Of a stretch of DNA of 64,000 bases, positions 22,701-50,570 are shown piece after piece. Positions within the stretch are counted from its first letter, which is position 1; the number at the start of each line of letters is the position of its first letter. The DNA comes from Ptychodera flava (taxonomy: Eukaryota > Hemichordata > Enteropneusta > Ptychoderidae), in NCBI RefSeq assembly GCF_041260155.1, contig NC_091932.1:5107501-5171500 (forward strand), in the 5' to 3' direction. Below the pieces are notes generated by a model. It saw only the letters and a list, made by a program, of their open reading frames with translations, searched no databases and was not told where the DNA came from. The position numbers and the translations under genes were made by a program.

Positions 22701-23555
22701 GTTTTACATCAAAATTTTGTTCGGTACAAGTAGAAGACAGATTATAATGGGCTGCAAAATCTATGAGTCGCGAAAAGATACTTAAATGTCAAGGAGGTCT
22801 ATCGATGCATCACGACTTCAAAGTTAAAAGTATAATCTGAGATTGTAAAGAAAAGTTTGCAAACTAACTCACTTTGTGTTGTTGTTTTTTTGAGGGAGGA
22901 GCAAGACAATGATTGTTTGTAATTATGACGCACATAAAACCCTATCTCCACACAGAGATTGAAGAGCTGTGTGGCAGCAGTGCGGCGTGGATAATTCTTA
23001 TCAAGCTAGAGGGTCTCCGAGTGTGGCTACTGCCGAGACTCCCTAGTAAGGTCGTATTTATCCACGCTGCTCTGCAGTCTCTGTACGGAGATTGCGTAAA
23101 ACCATGACGATTTGAGGTCTTCAAGTTACCAGACAGAAAAAACGATCGTGTTTCATATTCGTTATATTTTATGATTCATGAGCCCTTATCTGATTTGCAA
23201 GAAGTAGCCATACAAAGTTTTATGAAAATGAAGTCAATAATATATTGATTGGACTCAATGCGGTTTAACCTCCGATATTTTCAAGTTGAAATTATGTTAT
23301 TTGCAGCTTTGGGGTGTAGTACCCACGTATTCCGGACGAATCAATGAAAGCTGAGTAGATGTAAAAATCATTGTAATTTATCTTAAGCGCATTTGTTGTT
23401 TGATGTCTATAAATTTGTTGACTTCATGATACATATGAACTCTCTATACTTCTTAATCATTGCTTAAATATTTAGTCGTGAATGATGCCTTTAGATAGCA
23501 ATTTTGCATGACATTGACACTTAACAACTTCAACATCAAGACCAGTTCAGATTTC
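19708..23555 (-). pseudogene. Segmental duplicate of the 3' half of the MOXD1/DBH-like gene (pseudogene)
   Basis: Collinear with 51901-57690, the 3' flank through exon 7 of the intact gene, including introns. Retained exon copies on the minus strand are the start of exon 7 (about 23306-23350), exon 8 (22140-22322), exon 9 (21120-21179) and exon 10 (20859-20998). Exon 8 is still open and keeps the His-x-His copper-ligand motif (HSH). Exon 9 has an in-frame TAG where the intact gene has GAA (Glu). Exon 7 is cut off after about 45 bp by a deletion. The last two exons (11, 12) are missing through another deletion, and exons 1-6 were not copied or are lost. It cannot make an active enzyme. Extensive intron identity shows DNA-level duplication, not retroposition. 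Confidence 0.9.
22870..23125. repeat. Intronic element shared with 56705-56965
   Basis: Both copies of the duplicated segment carry this ~250-bp block (gattgaagagctgtgtggca). It has an imperfect inverted internal match between cagcgtggataa-like arms, so it was in the intron before the segment duplicated. Family unknown. Confidence 0.55.
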
Positions 23556-23901
23556 CTCACCTGTGTCTAGTGTGCGCCTATTATTTTACCCTAGCTATCT
23601 GTCTGTATAATATTTCAAAGAAAACAGTCTATATCTGTTAATTAATTGCCTTCCATAATCCCCTTCATTAATTTGTTCTGCCGATCACCGACGCAGGGGG
23701 CTTATCGCTCTGACCAAATAACTCGTTAGCAGCTCATAAGATAGTAGGAATTTAGGCTGAACAAAATCGCTGTTCCGATAAAACGACCTACCCTATTTTT
23801 TACCTGCCGACCTTAAACTTTTTCGAGCTACGCAAATATGAAAGTAAAAAAGGAAACAAAAACCCGTGAAATAACGCGTTCGTGATTTGGCATTTCATTT
23901 T

Positions 23902-24394
23902 TATGAAAGCCCGTAAGTGACATTTTTTTGTGAGGAAAAAAATTATTATCTCATGCGCACGAGATACTATCTTGTGCGCACGTGAAAGTATCAGGTGCGC
24001 ACCAGATAGTATCTCGTGCGCACAAGCTACCGTCTCGTGGCCACGAGATGGTTTCTCGTGCGCACGCGATAGTATCTGGTGCGCTCGTGATAGTATCTCG
24101 TGGCCATGAGATAGTTATTTTCTAGTGCGCACGAGATACTATCTGGTGCGCACCAGATAGTATCTCGTGCGCACCAGATACTATCCCTTGGCCACGAGAT
24201 ACTATCACGTGCGCACCAGATACTATCACGTGCGCACGAGAAACTATCTTGTGGCCACGAGAAAGTATCTGGTGCGCACCTGATACTATCTGGTGCGCAC
24301 CAGATACTTTCACGTGCGCACAAGATAGTATCTCGTGCGCACGAGATAATAATTTATTTTTTCTCACAAAAAATATCCCTTATGGGCTTTCATA
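23902..24394. mobile_element. Inverted-repeat element filled with a palindromic minisatellite
   Basis: The outer ends tatgaaagcccgtaag and the inverse of tatgggctttcata match, and the match continues through ttttttgtgag and the aattattatctc segment (terminal inverted repeats of about 60 bp). Inside, from about 23950 to 24350, roughly 20-bp units alternate around ctcgtgcgcacgag, ctggtgcgcaccag and ctcgtggccacgag cores joined by atactatc. Each core is itself a palindrome. The SGAHQIVSGAH-type open frames on the minus strand are by-products of this repeat. Confidence 0.85.
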
Positions 24395-26885
24395 GATTTT
24401 GGCTTGAGCGATGATGTCTCTTATGTTTTTTCCTTTTTACACATATGATACACATTCTGGAAATGTTTTGGTCAGTGTTTGACGGCCCTGAACCCATGAA
24501 AAATGCATATTTAAAAATAAAAATATTTTTGAAAAAAGTTTCTGCCGACCTATCTACGCTATGTTTGAAAACCATGTTATCGGAACAGCAAGAGTTATTT
24601 ATTTATTTTTTGGCCATAGGGAGGGCAATTAACAGATATTGACTGTTTTCTTTGAAATACTATACATAGATAGCGACGGTAAGCTAATAGGCACGCACTC
24701 GACACTGGTAAGGTTTGTATATTGAAAAAAAGTTAAATATCTGACATTTATCATATTCGCAACTTCTAGACGAATGTTGCTTTTAATACCCTGTGGGAAT
24801 GGTAGAAATAGGGTAGGGGATCAGACCAGACCAGGCTTTTCTGATAAGAAACAGTCACTTGTCTCACTACTGTCATATTTGGACACTGTAACTCACAAGA
24901 GAAGTAAAGCTGACTTTTTTATTTCCAAATTTGAATCACAGACAACCAGCTGCGCATGCCCGATTTCAGGAAAGTGCAACTTGAGGTGTCATATAAACTT
25001 AACATCTTTTACCCATTGATGTTGAGAATAGCCAGTCTATTGGTGGAACACACTTGTTTATCATAATTGGAGCCAGGAAATGATTTTCACTATTTTTTTG
25101 CTTTGCCACTATATCGAAATGGACAAGGAAGTGGGATATGTAGTTATCTAGTCATCATCTTGAAGCAAGTCTGTCCAGACCGGAAAAGTCTCGCTCAACA
25201 TGCCTGAGGTTAAAGTGTCGTTAATTGTGAAAAGCACAAACTAGAAACTATCTCTTATATCATGTGTTTTCCACAGAAAAAGGAGGATGGGAGGTTTACT
25301 TAACTTTGAGAAATGTCGTTTTTGATCCAGAAAGCCGTGTTTCGCAGAAACAAATATTCAGGTGATAAATGATAATTACTCGCAGATATTTTATGCAAAG
25401 AACTTTACACGTTCTCGCATGCACTACAATCTGTCATACAGGAATCTCGCTCTTGCGGCAAGTCCAGACTGGCCCCAGTCGCAAGGCTTTTCTTGGCAGC
25501 TGAGTTACTGGGCCAAGGTGTTCACCCACCATCTACGCAACAGCCTATCACTCAGCGTGACGGTCTGCTGATGTTTAAGTCCTTCAAGTTATTAATGTTT
25601 TGATACTTACATGCCCACCGACTTGGAGCAAGTCTATAGCAAGTTCTGAAAGGACTTATCTTGTCATAAATTAAATAGGTAAGTAAAGTGTAATCACCTG
25701 GTGAAAGGCAGATTCTGAAAGAAGACCTGACATTTTTGAAAAATCCACCTTGAACTGTTGGATACGTTACTGCGGATATCGACACATGCACAAAACATTC
25801 CTTGGGAATGAAACCGTTGGAATAAAACCAAAGGAATGAGAAGTATCACTGACTTAGTTTTATTATTTTGGTTTTATTGTTTTGTTTTGAATTGCATCTT
25901 GTCATGGTAACTTTGATAAGGATATGGCGGCAGCATTGCATCCTTTCTCCTTTGTCCAGTTGAATTGGTAATTGGGAGATTGTGCTCAGCTACTTTGTTT
26001 ACACCTCTTTCATTTCGAAGGTATAGGGGAGACAAATGAGCAGACGAAAACAGTGCCTTGTGGTCATTAGAGAAAATGGGCGACCATTTTATTTTTAATA
26101 AAGCCTGAAAGTGTCTGCTGTGTTAGCAGAGATTAAGAATGACATGCATACAGAATTCATAGTATTTGCAAATTCAATATTTAGTGATAAGATACAGGAT
26201 ATAGTATACTTTTATTCCACTTCCTTTGTTTACTATTATCACGTCCATCACACTTGTCCTGAAATGCAATGAAAAACACAGACTCTGTCAGTTCTTTTAA
26301 GGCATATGTTATATTTATTTCTCTATATACTCACACTCCAAACGTCAGTTCAAATGAAAATGAGTAACAACACTTCAGCAATTTTCATATCAGCTGAGCC
26401 AATTCGATCCCTTGGATGAGAAACCGTACACAAGACTAGAACCTTTTTACACATTTCTAAAAAGTTCAGTAAACAGCTTCAGAAGGAAAGATGGAAGACA
26501 CAAGTTATTAGATTAACTGAAGAGAAAAGATTACACATGACAACAGTCGACCTTCTTCAAGGGTTTTGTTCGACGTTATACACTTTAAGATAACAGTATA
26601 AACGAATGTTATTAAAATTACACCATAGCGGGCGTTATGTGGAGATGATAATGGTTACTGACATATCGTTCCCCGCAGATTACATTTACTACACAGTTGA
26701 GCAAAAATTGCAATACATTTTTGACATACTATTCGGTATCTTTTACCCTCCAATAACAAGTTCAGTATGATTGCTAACAAACATCGAAGGACAGACGTAT
26801 AGACATTGGCTCAAAAATCTACGCGTAAACTAACAACCAATGTTATACCTCTCAAAGATAATCGGACTGCAGTATAGCTACTTAC
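24395..26885. other. Intergenic region and 3' flank of the PAN gene, no gene seen
   Basis: Short open frames (24774-25019, 25362-25571, 25552-25791) lack motifs or splice support. The 3' UTR of the minus-strand PAN gene should lie in the right part. No clear polyadenylation signal can be assigned. Confidence 0.5.
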
Positions 26886-42789
<15,904 letters not shown>

Positions 42790-42979
42790 GGTGATCGAAT
42801 TGTAAGATTCTCTGCACTACCTTTGTTCAAACTGCAGGAGTTGAAATGTTTGGTTGAAGTCTGGTACACACATATATATATTTATGCTATCGTTAGGCAT
42901 GCACTAATAAAACCATCCCGCGTGTTTATTGGTATAACCTCTCCTATTGTCGTACCACTGTGAATATTGCAGGCATGGT

Positions 42980-43109
42980 TGTATTCACACAGCGCTGACT
43001 ATTTGCAGTTTTTTTTAATTGGATCACAGTAGATGCTGGTCAGAACTGAAGGTGACTGTTGTCACTTCCATCTCTGTACTAAGCATAAAATGGAAATGGC
43101 TACGTTTCA
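42980..43109. repeat. Low-copy repeat unit, partial copy 0 (continues at 45064)
   Basis: ttggatcacagtagatgctg through aaatggctacgtttca, about 200 bp upstream of the predicted first PAN exon. It matches 47706-47810 and 49253-49350. It is interrupted at 43109 by the next element and resumes at 45064. Confidence 0.75.
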
Positions 43110-45063
43110 AATCTGTGGCATATTTCGGCCAACCAAAAAACCAATTTGTACCTAACAAAAGAAAATCGAAATGGAGCTAATTTTCAATTTTGAAATGCTT
43201 TTATCAATTTGATTATTAACTTTTAGGCCTATTTTAAAATTTAAAATCTTTGGTCTGAGATTGAAATATAGGAAATAGGTGTATAGTGTTATGAGGATGG
43301 CACTTTGCGGCCATTCAAATTTTCCTCTGACAAACTCTATATCCCACAGTGCACATTTCCGATTTTTTCAATTTCCAATATCCTAAATACCCAATCTTCC
43401 CATTTTATTTGGGGCTTGGCGCAATATCTTTTGAATCTTTGGATGCTATGGCGGAAATAAATGTATCGAATTGGAATAAAGGTGTAACAAATGTACTTCG
43501 GGGACTCGCGGTAACGATAATTGCACAACATAATTTTAAAAATTAGCAGAGATTAACATCGTCTCACGACCAACATAGTTATACTGGAAGAGAAGGAAAC
43601 ACTGTTCTTTGGTTGGTAGAGTATGTTTACTTCAGGCAATGAATTTAAATTAGTGCGTTCCGCCACAAGAAATTCAAGAAATGGTTGATAAAGGAAGAAG
43701 TCACCGTGAAATAAGTGTTCATCTCAAAATATTTTGCCCAGTTCAAGTGGTATTTCTGAATGAAGTGAAAGACGACACCTTCTCAAAACATGATATCAAA
43801 CGCACAGTAAGTGAGGCTACCCACAATTCTCCATGATCCATACACACGGAAATCACTCACTGAACTGAAGCACATTTCTTCTGTACACAGAACAGCTCGG
43901 CCCATATTTCAAAATTCTGGGACCATAGTTTTGATAATCATAATTCTCTAATTTCTGACTGTGAATAATGAGAAGATCAACCCCTTTTCCGCAGAGGAGA
44001 TAGCAATTTGTGATTTCGTCAACATAGATTTTTGACAGCCTTATGCAATATTTTCAAGGAAACTAAGGGAATATTGCATCTGTTTTGGCGAAAGAAAGGG
44101 CATTGATTTTTTTGAATGTATGTAATAAAGGAAATTAACACGTCTGACAGGTGGTATAATGAGACCATCTTAGTTGCTGATAACTTTACCTTGACAAGTG
44201 TACAATTTTTAGCACCTTCAAACATCGAATTCTTATTCAATTTACTCCTGAATTTTAAACATGATCAATAATTTTGGAACATAGTTTTAACCAATAATCC
44301 TTAAATTAAATTCTAAGTTTCGAATTGTTCAGAAAATGATAAAATTGAAGAGGCCTTTAGCAAATAATGTCTGGCACATAAATCAAGGGGAATTGTGGGT
44401 AGTCTCACTTACTGTGAAACGCCCTCAAGGTCAAGATTTGGATCGGGTTGTAACGGATCTAATTCATAAAGTGGGCCAGTATATGGTTTAAAAACTATTA
44501 CGTACTAAGATCATTATGCGGAGAACAATGTCGCGTACAAGCTTCAGGATAGACAGCTGAATAAAGTAATCAGATAAAATTTAATTGGGTGCCACACTCC
44601 CATTGGGCTGATGGCTGTCACAATTTTTTCCACAACGTATAAGTTTGAGACATTGACGAAAAGCGCCCAAAACTTTAGCAGGTCAGGCCAAACTGATTCT
44701 GTTGGACTTTCCTTTCCAGCAGCAACACAATTGTTCTTGGTATGTTCGGTACTCGATCCATTGAACAACCGTCAAAATTTGATGCATTCCTAGACCAAAG
44801 ATAGATACTATAGGAAAATATGCACTGTTGGAAATAGAGTTTGTTATAGGAAATTTGAATAGCCGCAACGTGCCATCCTAACAGCAGTATATACCTATTT
44901 CCTATATTTCAATTTAAGACCAAAGTTTTAAATTAAAAAATAGGCCTAAATGTTAATAATCAAGATTATTAACCCTTTAAAAATTGAAAATTAGCTCCAT
45001 TTTGATTTTCTTTTTCGAAGGTGCAAATTGGTTTATTGGTGGGCCGAAATGTGCCACGGAATA
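43110..45063. mobile_element. ~1.95-kb DNA element with ~230-bp terminal inverted repeats
   Basis: 43115-43350 is inverted at about 44825-45057 (gtggcatatttcggcc against ggccgaaatgtgccac). TTTCA flanks both sides (43105-43109, 45064-45068). The uninterrupted site ctacgtttcactggttac is present in sister repeats near 47803 and 49344. Near 43680 a plus-strand stretch reads IQEMVDKGRSHREISVHLK, which resembles a helix-turn-helix of a transposase or integrase, but no intact frame follows. Superfamily not assigned. Confidence 0.75.
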
Positions 45064-45310
45064 TTTCACTGGTTACAGTTATTGTTCGAACTTACCTTTG
45101 AGGATCGCTAGATCCTGCAAAACATTTCAACGAGCTGTATTAATGGTAATATACATCTAACTAAACCGAATAAATCAAAACACTAATTAATATACATATT
45201 GTACTAGAAAGTAATCTGCATTTATATTGATGATTTTTAATAACTTGTCCTCTAGTTCTACAGCTCTGCTATAAACTGTATTTATTTTAGGAGTTTGTGT
45301 TTTGACTATC
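45064..45310. repeat. Low-copy repeat, copy 0 continued
   Basis: tttcactggttacag, then aggatcgctagatc, then the block attaattaatatacatattg that recurs near 50433. Joins the sequence at 42980-43109 across the inserted element. From 45311 to about 46010 nothing is recognised. Confidence 0.7.
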
Positions 45311-46012
45311 ACTCACATGTAGCCGATTTAGTTATTTACTTATGATATGTCAATCTCCCTTGACTTGATTCTAGAACAGCGTATTCTTTTCAGGAAATTC
45401 CCCCCGTAGCAATTCAAAAAAAGTCATATAGTAACTCTATTTTTAAAATCATCAAAACCCATCTATTTTTTATATTTATTTACACATTTAGAGAGCGACC
45501 GATTTACTCAAGTGAGTAATATTCAAATAGAGGGACTGTGATCGGGGCAAACATACAGAAAATAATCCCAAACGATTGACTCTAGACATTCGACTTGTTA
45601 CTATATTAAGGGTAACGACCAGCATTTTGAGCGGCTGGACTTGCTGTTTTATAGCGGGATGGTGGCATCATTAGTTAGGCATTCAGTCAGATCTCTAAAT
45701 TGGATTTGTGATGAAAAGCACCAGTATATTCTAATCATTCCGTGTCGATAGGAATAGTGCAGGTACGTTCTATATATATCGAAGTATACAGATGTCCTTG
45801 TGGGAAATTACATTGCTCAATGCTAAGTAGAGCGTTATAAATAAACAGATTACTTCAAGTACAAAGTAATGATATCTATTACTTAATAGTTTTCTTCTAA
45901 ATTGCATAGCATTGATCTTTAGGTAAGAGTGTAACGATACAGGTGGTTTCTTGCCTTTCGATAAAGCACCAGAGCTGACCACCACAATATGATCGTATGT
46001 GAAAGAACTTAC

Positions 46013-46330
46013 CTGTAGTGATGCAAATTTAATCAAAATATAGTGGTATACGCATAACTGCTGACAGAATTCTAGGATTAACTGTAGTATTTTTCTCACA
46101 CGGTCGTCGATGTACTTTTTGTTTTGAAAGTCTGATATTTATGTGCTATCGTCAAACATTGCATGATTCTGATCATGTGCGTTTATTGGTTGTCACGCCA
46201 TCGAACCATATTTTCGTACTGATTAGATATTGCAGGTATACGCTTGTATTTTTAAAGCACTGACTAGTTGCTTTCAACCAGGTCCGTAGATGCTGATTTC
46301 ATCTCAGGGTGACCATTGCCACTTTTATCT
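46013..46330 (-). pseudogene. Decayed copy of the PAN gene first exon and upstream region
   Basis: Aligns with about 42748-43060. The donor (CAG/GTAAGT at 46013) and ATGCGTA start (46053-46055) are kept, and the upstream cgtgtttattgg and atattgcaggyat motifs match. The exon is 43 nt instead of 42 and meets a stop (TAA) after eight codons, so it no longer encodes the signal peptide. Confidence 0.55.
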
Positions 46331-46549
46331 CTGCACTTAGATTAAAATTGCAAACGTCACGTTTCCATGTTTCGATATTCAAACTCATGCAATCAATCAA
46401 TTGAAATATTGATAACACGCCAAATTCGATAAACAATCATGTTATTCTCAGAGGGGTGGTTGAGTCGGTGTACATTGAATGTCTTGACAAACTAGTGAGT
46501 CTATACGGGGATACGTACATCTGAGTTTTCGATTCCGCGCGAAGTACAC

Positions 46550-46950
46550 AACCAGTTTTCCAGAGCTTAATTAAATCCTGAATGTAGACTGGAGTTTGGC
46601 AATTGGGGGTTATGTAAGTCTGTAGCAGAATTAGACAAGTCTGAAATGAACTGGTATACAGTTAAGGTGCCGGGGAACTTGAATAATATGGTATATGGTG
46701 TAACTGTTTTGACGGATAAACGATTCTATAGCTGCTGTATTTTGCGCACGCTGAAGGAGAGAAATAGTGGAACAATTGTTCAACAACCTTGAACAATAAA
46801 CATTGTCCAAGGCCTGTGATACAGTTTCCTATAGAAGTGACTGCACATTACGAATCTTTAAGAGAAAGGGACTGGTAGAGGTGATTTTCATCTTTACATT
46901 GATGAAAATGTAGATTATGCTGGTCAAAAGTTTGCCAAGAGGAATTTCAA
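46550..46950. repeat. Low-copy repeat, partial copy
   Basis: Matches the start of the ~0.9-kb unit (gagcttaattaaatcctgaa through ctgctgtattttgcgcacgc) up to the gtagattatgctggtc region, then passes into the next unit. Confidence 0.75.
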
Positions 46951-47855
46951 CGAAGTGCATTAATGGTTATATAAAGCCAACTAAACTAAACAGGTTTCCA
47001 GAGAATAATTAAATCCTGAATGTAGAATGGAGCATGACCATTGTGGGTTATGTAAGTCAGTAGTAGAATTAGTCAAGTCTGAAATGAACTGGTATACAGT
47101 AAAGGTGCTGGGGGACTAGAATAATGTGGTCCAGCTGTTTTAACGGGAAAAGATTTTAGCTGCTGTATTTTGCGCACGCTGAAGGAGAGAAATACTATCA
47201 ACAACATTGAACAAACAACATTGTGTACAAGGCCTGTGATACAGGTTCCTATTGAGGTGACTGCAGATTACGAATCTTTAAGATGAAGAAACAGGTAGAG
47301 CTGATTTTCATCTGCATATTGATGAAAATGTAGATTGTGTTGGCCAACAAGTTTGCCAAGAGGAGAGGTGTAGATTATGAACAGGAGTGGGCCGAGCATA
47401 GAGTTGGTTCAAGTCGGTGAATTTCTAAATAAAATCATCTGTACTAGTTTCTTTGTGTCTCTCCTATTCCATACCAACTTTTTTCTGAATTTGGCAGCCC
47501 TTGTCAGGTTTTCCTAGCGATTGAATGCTTTGTGTTTGAGTCTGCGCAGTAGTGAGTTAGTTTCTGTCTAATGATTCCGGTACAGAAACTTCCCTGTATA
47601 GCATTCACTCCATCCATTGCTTCACCCTACTCACGCGTTTCACATGAATTTAGAATACAAATCATCACGTTCACCCCCTCGGACATCGACAAATCACAGA
47701 CTTGAACCAAGTTTTTTTATTGGATCACTGCAGATGCGGATCAGAACTGAAGGTGACTTTTGTCACTTCTATCTATGTACTCAGCATAAAATGGAATGGC
47801 TACGTTTCACTGGTTACTGTTATTTTCGAGCTGACCCTTGAGGATCGCTAGATCT
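46951..47855. repeat. Low-copy repeat, full ~0.9-kb unit A
   Basis: From tttcaacgaagtgcattaat to gaggatcgctagatct. Nearly identical to 48469-49363, including the cattcactccatccattgc and gatcactgcagatgc blocks. No coding potential is convincing. Confidence 0.8.
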
Positions 47856-48468
47856 AGGTGCCGCCAACTGGTAGATTTCATCAGTTTCGCAAAATCATGA
47901 CAAAACATGTTTTGAAGGCTGCTATACCGATTTTACTTTTTTTTACCTTGATCTAAAATTTGGAGGGGAAATTAGAACTGTTCGTTACTGCCTTCCCACT
48001 AGCAAACATGGGAAAAATGCCCTCCCACTGAATTTTGACGCCCACTGCCCTCCAGTATCTATAGTCTGCCTGCTCCCCACTCCCTACAACAATACAAGCT
48101 CCCCACTGTCCTCTCCCCACCACTGACATTCCTCATTGCCCACGTAATGTCCTCTAGGCAATCAAAGACAGCGCAAAACCTTGAAATCAGCTAGTACTAT
48201 ACCTTAGAACATTGCGCCCCTCTAAGTTAGGCGCTTATATCTCCCCACAAGTTCTATCAAGCACGACTTTCCCCTCCCTCTCCGTATTTTCCGTTACCCA
48301 CTGTAAAAAATTTTCTCCCCGCCCACTGAAAAAATGAAATTTCTTCTCCGTCTACAGTAAATACTGACTTTTTCTCCCCGCCCGCTGATTAGTTTTGAAA
48401 TTTGCCCGCCAGTTGAAAAATTGCGCACGAATCTCTTTTTGCACGAACAGCTTAGTTGGCGGCACCTG
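47856..48468. mobile_element. ~613-bp non-autonomous element, hAT-like ends
   Basis: Inverted ends AGGTGCCGCCAACT and its inverse AGTTGGCGGCACCT, flanked by TAGATCT on both sides (47849-47855, 48469-48475). The intact site gctagatctgccaaag is seen at about 50031. Terminal bases (c/tAGGTG) and duplication length are close to hAT elements, but the assignment is tentative. Pyrimidine-rich interior, no transposase. Confidence 0.8.
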
Positions 48469-50035
48469 TAGATCTGCCAAAGCAAATTTCAACGAGGTGT
48501 ATTAATGGTTATATAAAGCCAACTAAACTAAACAGGTTTCCAGAGCTTAATTAAATCCTGAATGTAGAATGGAGCATGGCCATTGAGGGTTATGTAAGTC
48601 AGTAGTAGAATTAGTCAAGTCTGAAATGAACTGGTATACAGTAAAGGTGCTGGGGGACTGGAATAATATGGTCTAGCTGTTTTGACGGATAAACGATTCT
48701 AGCTGCTGTATTTTGTTCACGCTGAAGGAGAGAAATACTATCAACAACATTGAACAAACAACATTGTGTACAAGGCCTGTGATACAGGTTCCTATTGAGG
48801 TGACTGCAGATTACGAATCTTTAAGATGAAGAAACAGGTAGAGCTGATTTTCATCTGCATATTGATGAAAATGTAGATTGTGTTGGCCAACAAGTTTGCC
48901 AAGAGGAGAGGTGTAGATTATGAACAGGAGAGGGCCGAGCATAGAGTTGGTTCAAGTCGGTGAATTTCTAAATAAAATCATCTGTACTAGTTTCTTTGTG
49001 TCTCTCCTATTCCATACCAACTTTTTCTGAATTTGGCAGCCCTTGTCAGGTTTTCCTAGCGATTGAATGCTTTGTGTTTGAGTCTGCGCAGTAGTGAGTT
49101 AGTTTCTGTCTAATGATTCCGGTACAGAAACTTCCCTGTATAGCATTCACTCCATCCATTGCTTCACCCTACTCACGCGTTTCACATGAATTTAGAATAC
49201 AAATCATCACGTTCACCCCACTCGAACATTGACAAGTCACAGACTAGAACCAAGTTTTTTTATTTGATCACTGCAGATGCTGATCAGAACTGAAGGTGAC
49301 TTTCGTCACTTATATCTCTGTATTAAGCATAAAATGGAAATGGCTACGTTTCACTGGTTACAGTATTACGGAGATGGTTTATCCCACACAAAGGTTAATG
49401 AACCTAGCGGTCATTGATACCAGTAAAATAATTAATTAAAACAACAAGATCTCAATTATAAGTCAATATGCATACCAACCATATTTGAGACAAACGCACA
49501 ATAACGCTAATTACGTTTTACGAGGACGTTTATGGAAGTCTGGATGAAAACAAGAATATATTTGAATTATATTAAGAATCATGAAGGTAGTCAATTACGT
49601 TTGCATATTAATGGTAAAATGTCAATTTAAGATCAAGACCTGGATTGATGTTTATGATTGGATGTATCATTTTATCTTTAATTCATGTCTATCGTATGAT
49701 CAAAGCCACGCCTTAAAGATAACATTTAAAATCCCATTCTAAACCAATACAACGAGGATAGTTACTCGAAGATAGTTGCTTGAGAGAGAGGAACATAGCG
49801 GACCCAAGACATTTAGACTATGGGAGAAGCGTATCTTGGGCGATGGCAACTGTCAAGCTTGTCTACAGAGAAATAAAGTCTACGTAGTACAAACGAACTC
49901 TGGCCGTCTCGTGTAGTCAATACACTGAAGATCCTCAGGTACCTCTCAGCAGGCGAGTTCACGAAGCAAACTCCCCACAGAAAGAACGAATAGTAACAAC
50001 AGTGATTGTTCGAACTGACCCTTGAGGATTGCTAG
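48469..50035. repeat. Low-copy repeat, unit B (interrupted)
   Basis: Second ~0.93-kb unit, 48469-49363, continuing at 49999-50035 after an inserted element. Nearly base-for-base equal to unit A over most of its length. Confidence 0.8.
49364..49998. mobile_element. ~635-bp insertion of unknown class
   Basis: Unit B is split here. ACAG flanks both sides (49360-49363, 49999-50002), and sister copies read gttacagttattgttcg without the insert. Ends are tattac and gtaaca. An AATAAA-bearing right part could suggest a solo terminal repeat of a retroelement, but the ends are not typical, so I leave it unassigned. Confidence 0.6.
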
Positions 50036-50570
50036 ATCTGCCAAAGCAAATTTCAACGAGGTGTATTAATGGTTATATAAAGCCAACTAAACTAAACAGG
50101 TTTCCAGAGCTTAATAAAATCCTGAATGTATACTGAAGTATGACCATTGAGGGTTATGTCTGTCAGAAGTAGAATTAGTCAAGTTTGAAATGAACTGGTA
50201 TACAATAAAGGTGCTGGGGGACTGGAATAATATGGTCTAGCTATTTTGACGGGGAAACGATTTTAGCTGCTGTATTTTGCACACGCTGAAGGAGATAAAT
50301 ACTGGAACAATTGTTCAAAAACATTGAACAAACAACATTGTCTAAGGCCTGTGATAAAGGTTGAACTGACTGCAATTAATTTTTCAAGGTAATATAAATA
50401 GAACTAAATCGAATAAGTCAAAACATTAATTAATATACATATTGTACTAGAACGTAATCTGTAGGGACATTTATATCGATGATTTTTAACAACTTTCCTT
50501 GTGGTTCTACAGCTCTGCTACATAAGCTATAAACTGTATTTATTTTAGGAGTTTCTGTTGTTCAGATAGC
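50036..50570. repeat. Low-copy repeat, unit C (partial)
   Basis: Starts ctgccaaagcaaatttcaac and follows the unit to about 50370. It then joins the attaattaatatacatattg block that also ends copy 0 near 45190-45310. Confidence 0.75.

Noticed and set aside
24027-24367. Minus-strand frames with SGAHQIVSGAH and CARDSIWCA repeats
   Set aside because: They come from the palindromic minisatellite. No splice context and no other evidence of translation.
45770-46099. 109-aa minus-strand frame with a hydrophobic start as an alternative signal exon
   Set aside because: It uses a different frame of the decayed first-exon copy at 46013 and no downstream exons follow in phase.
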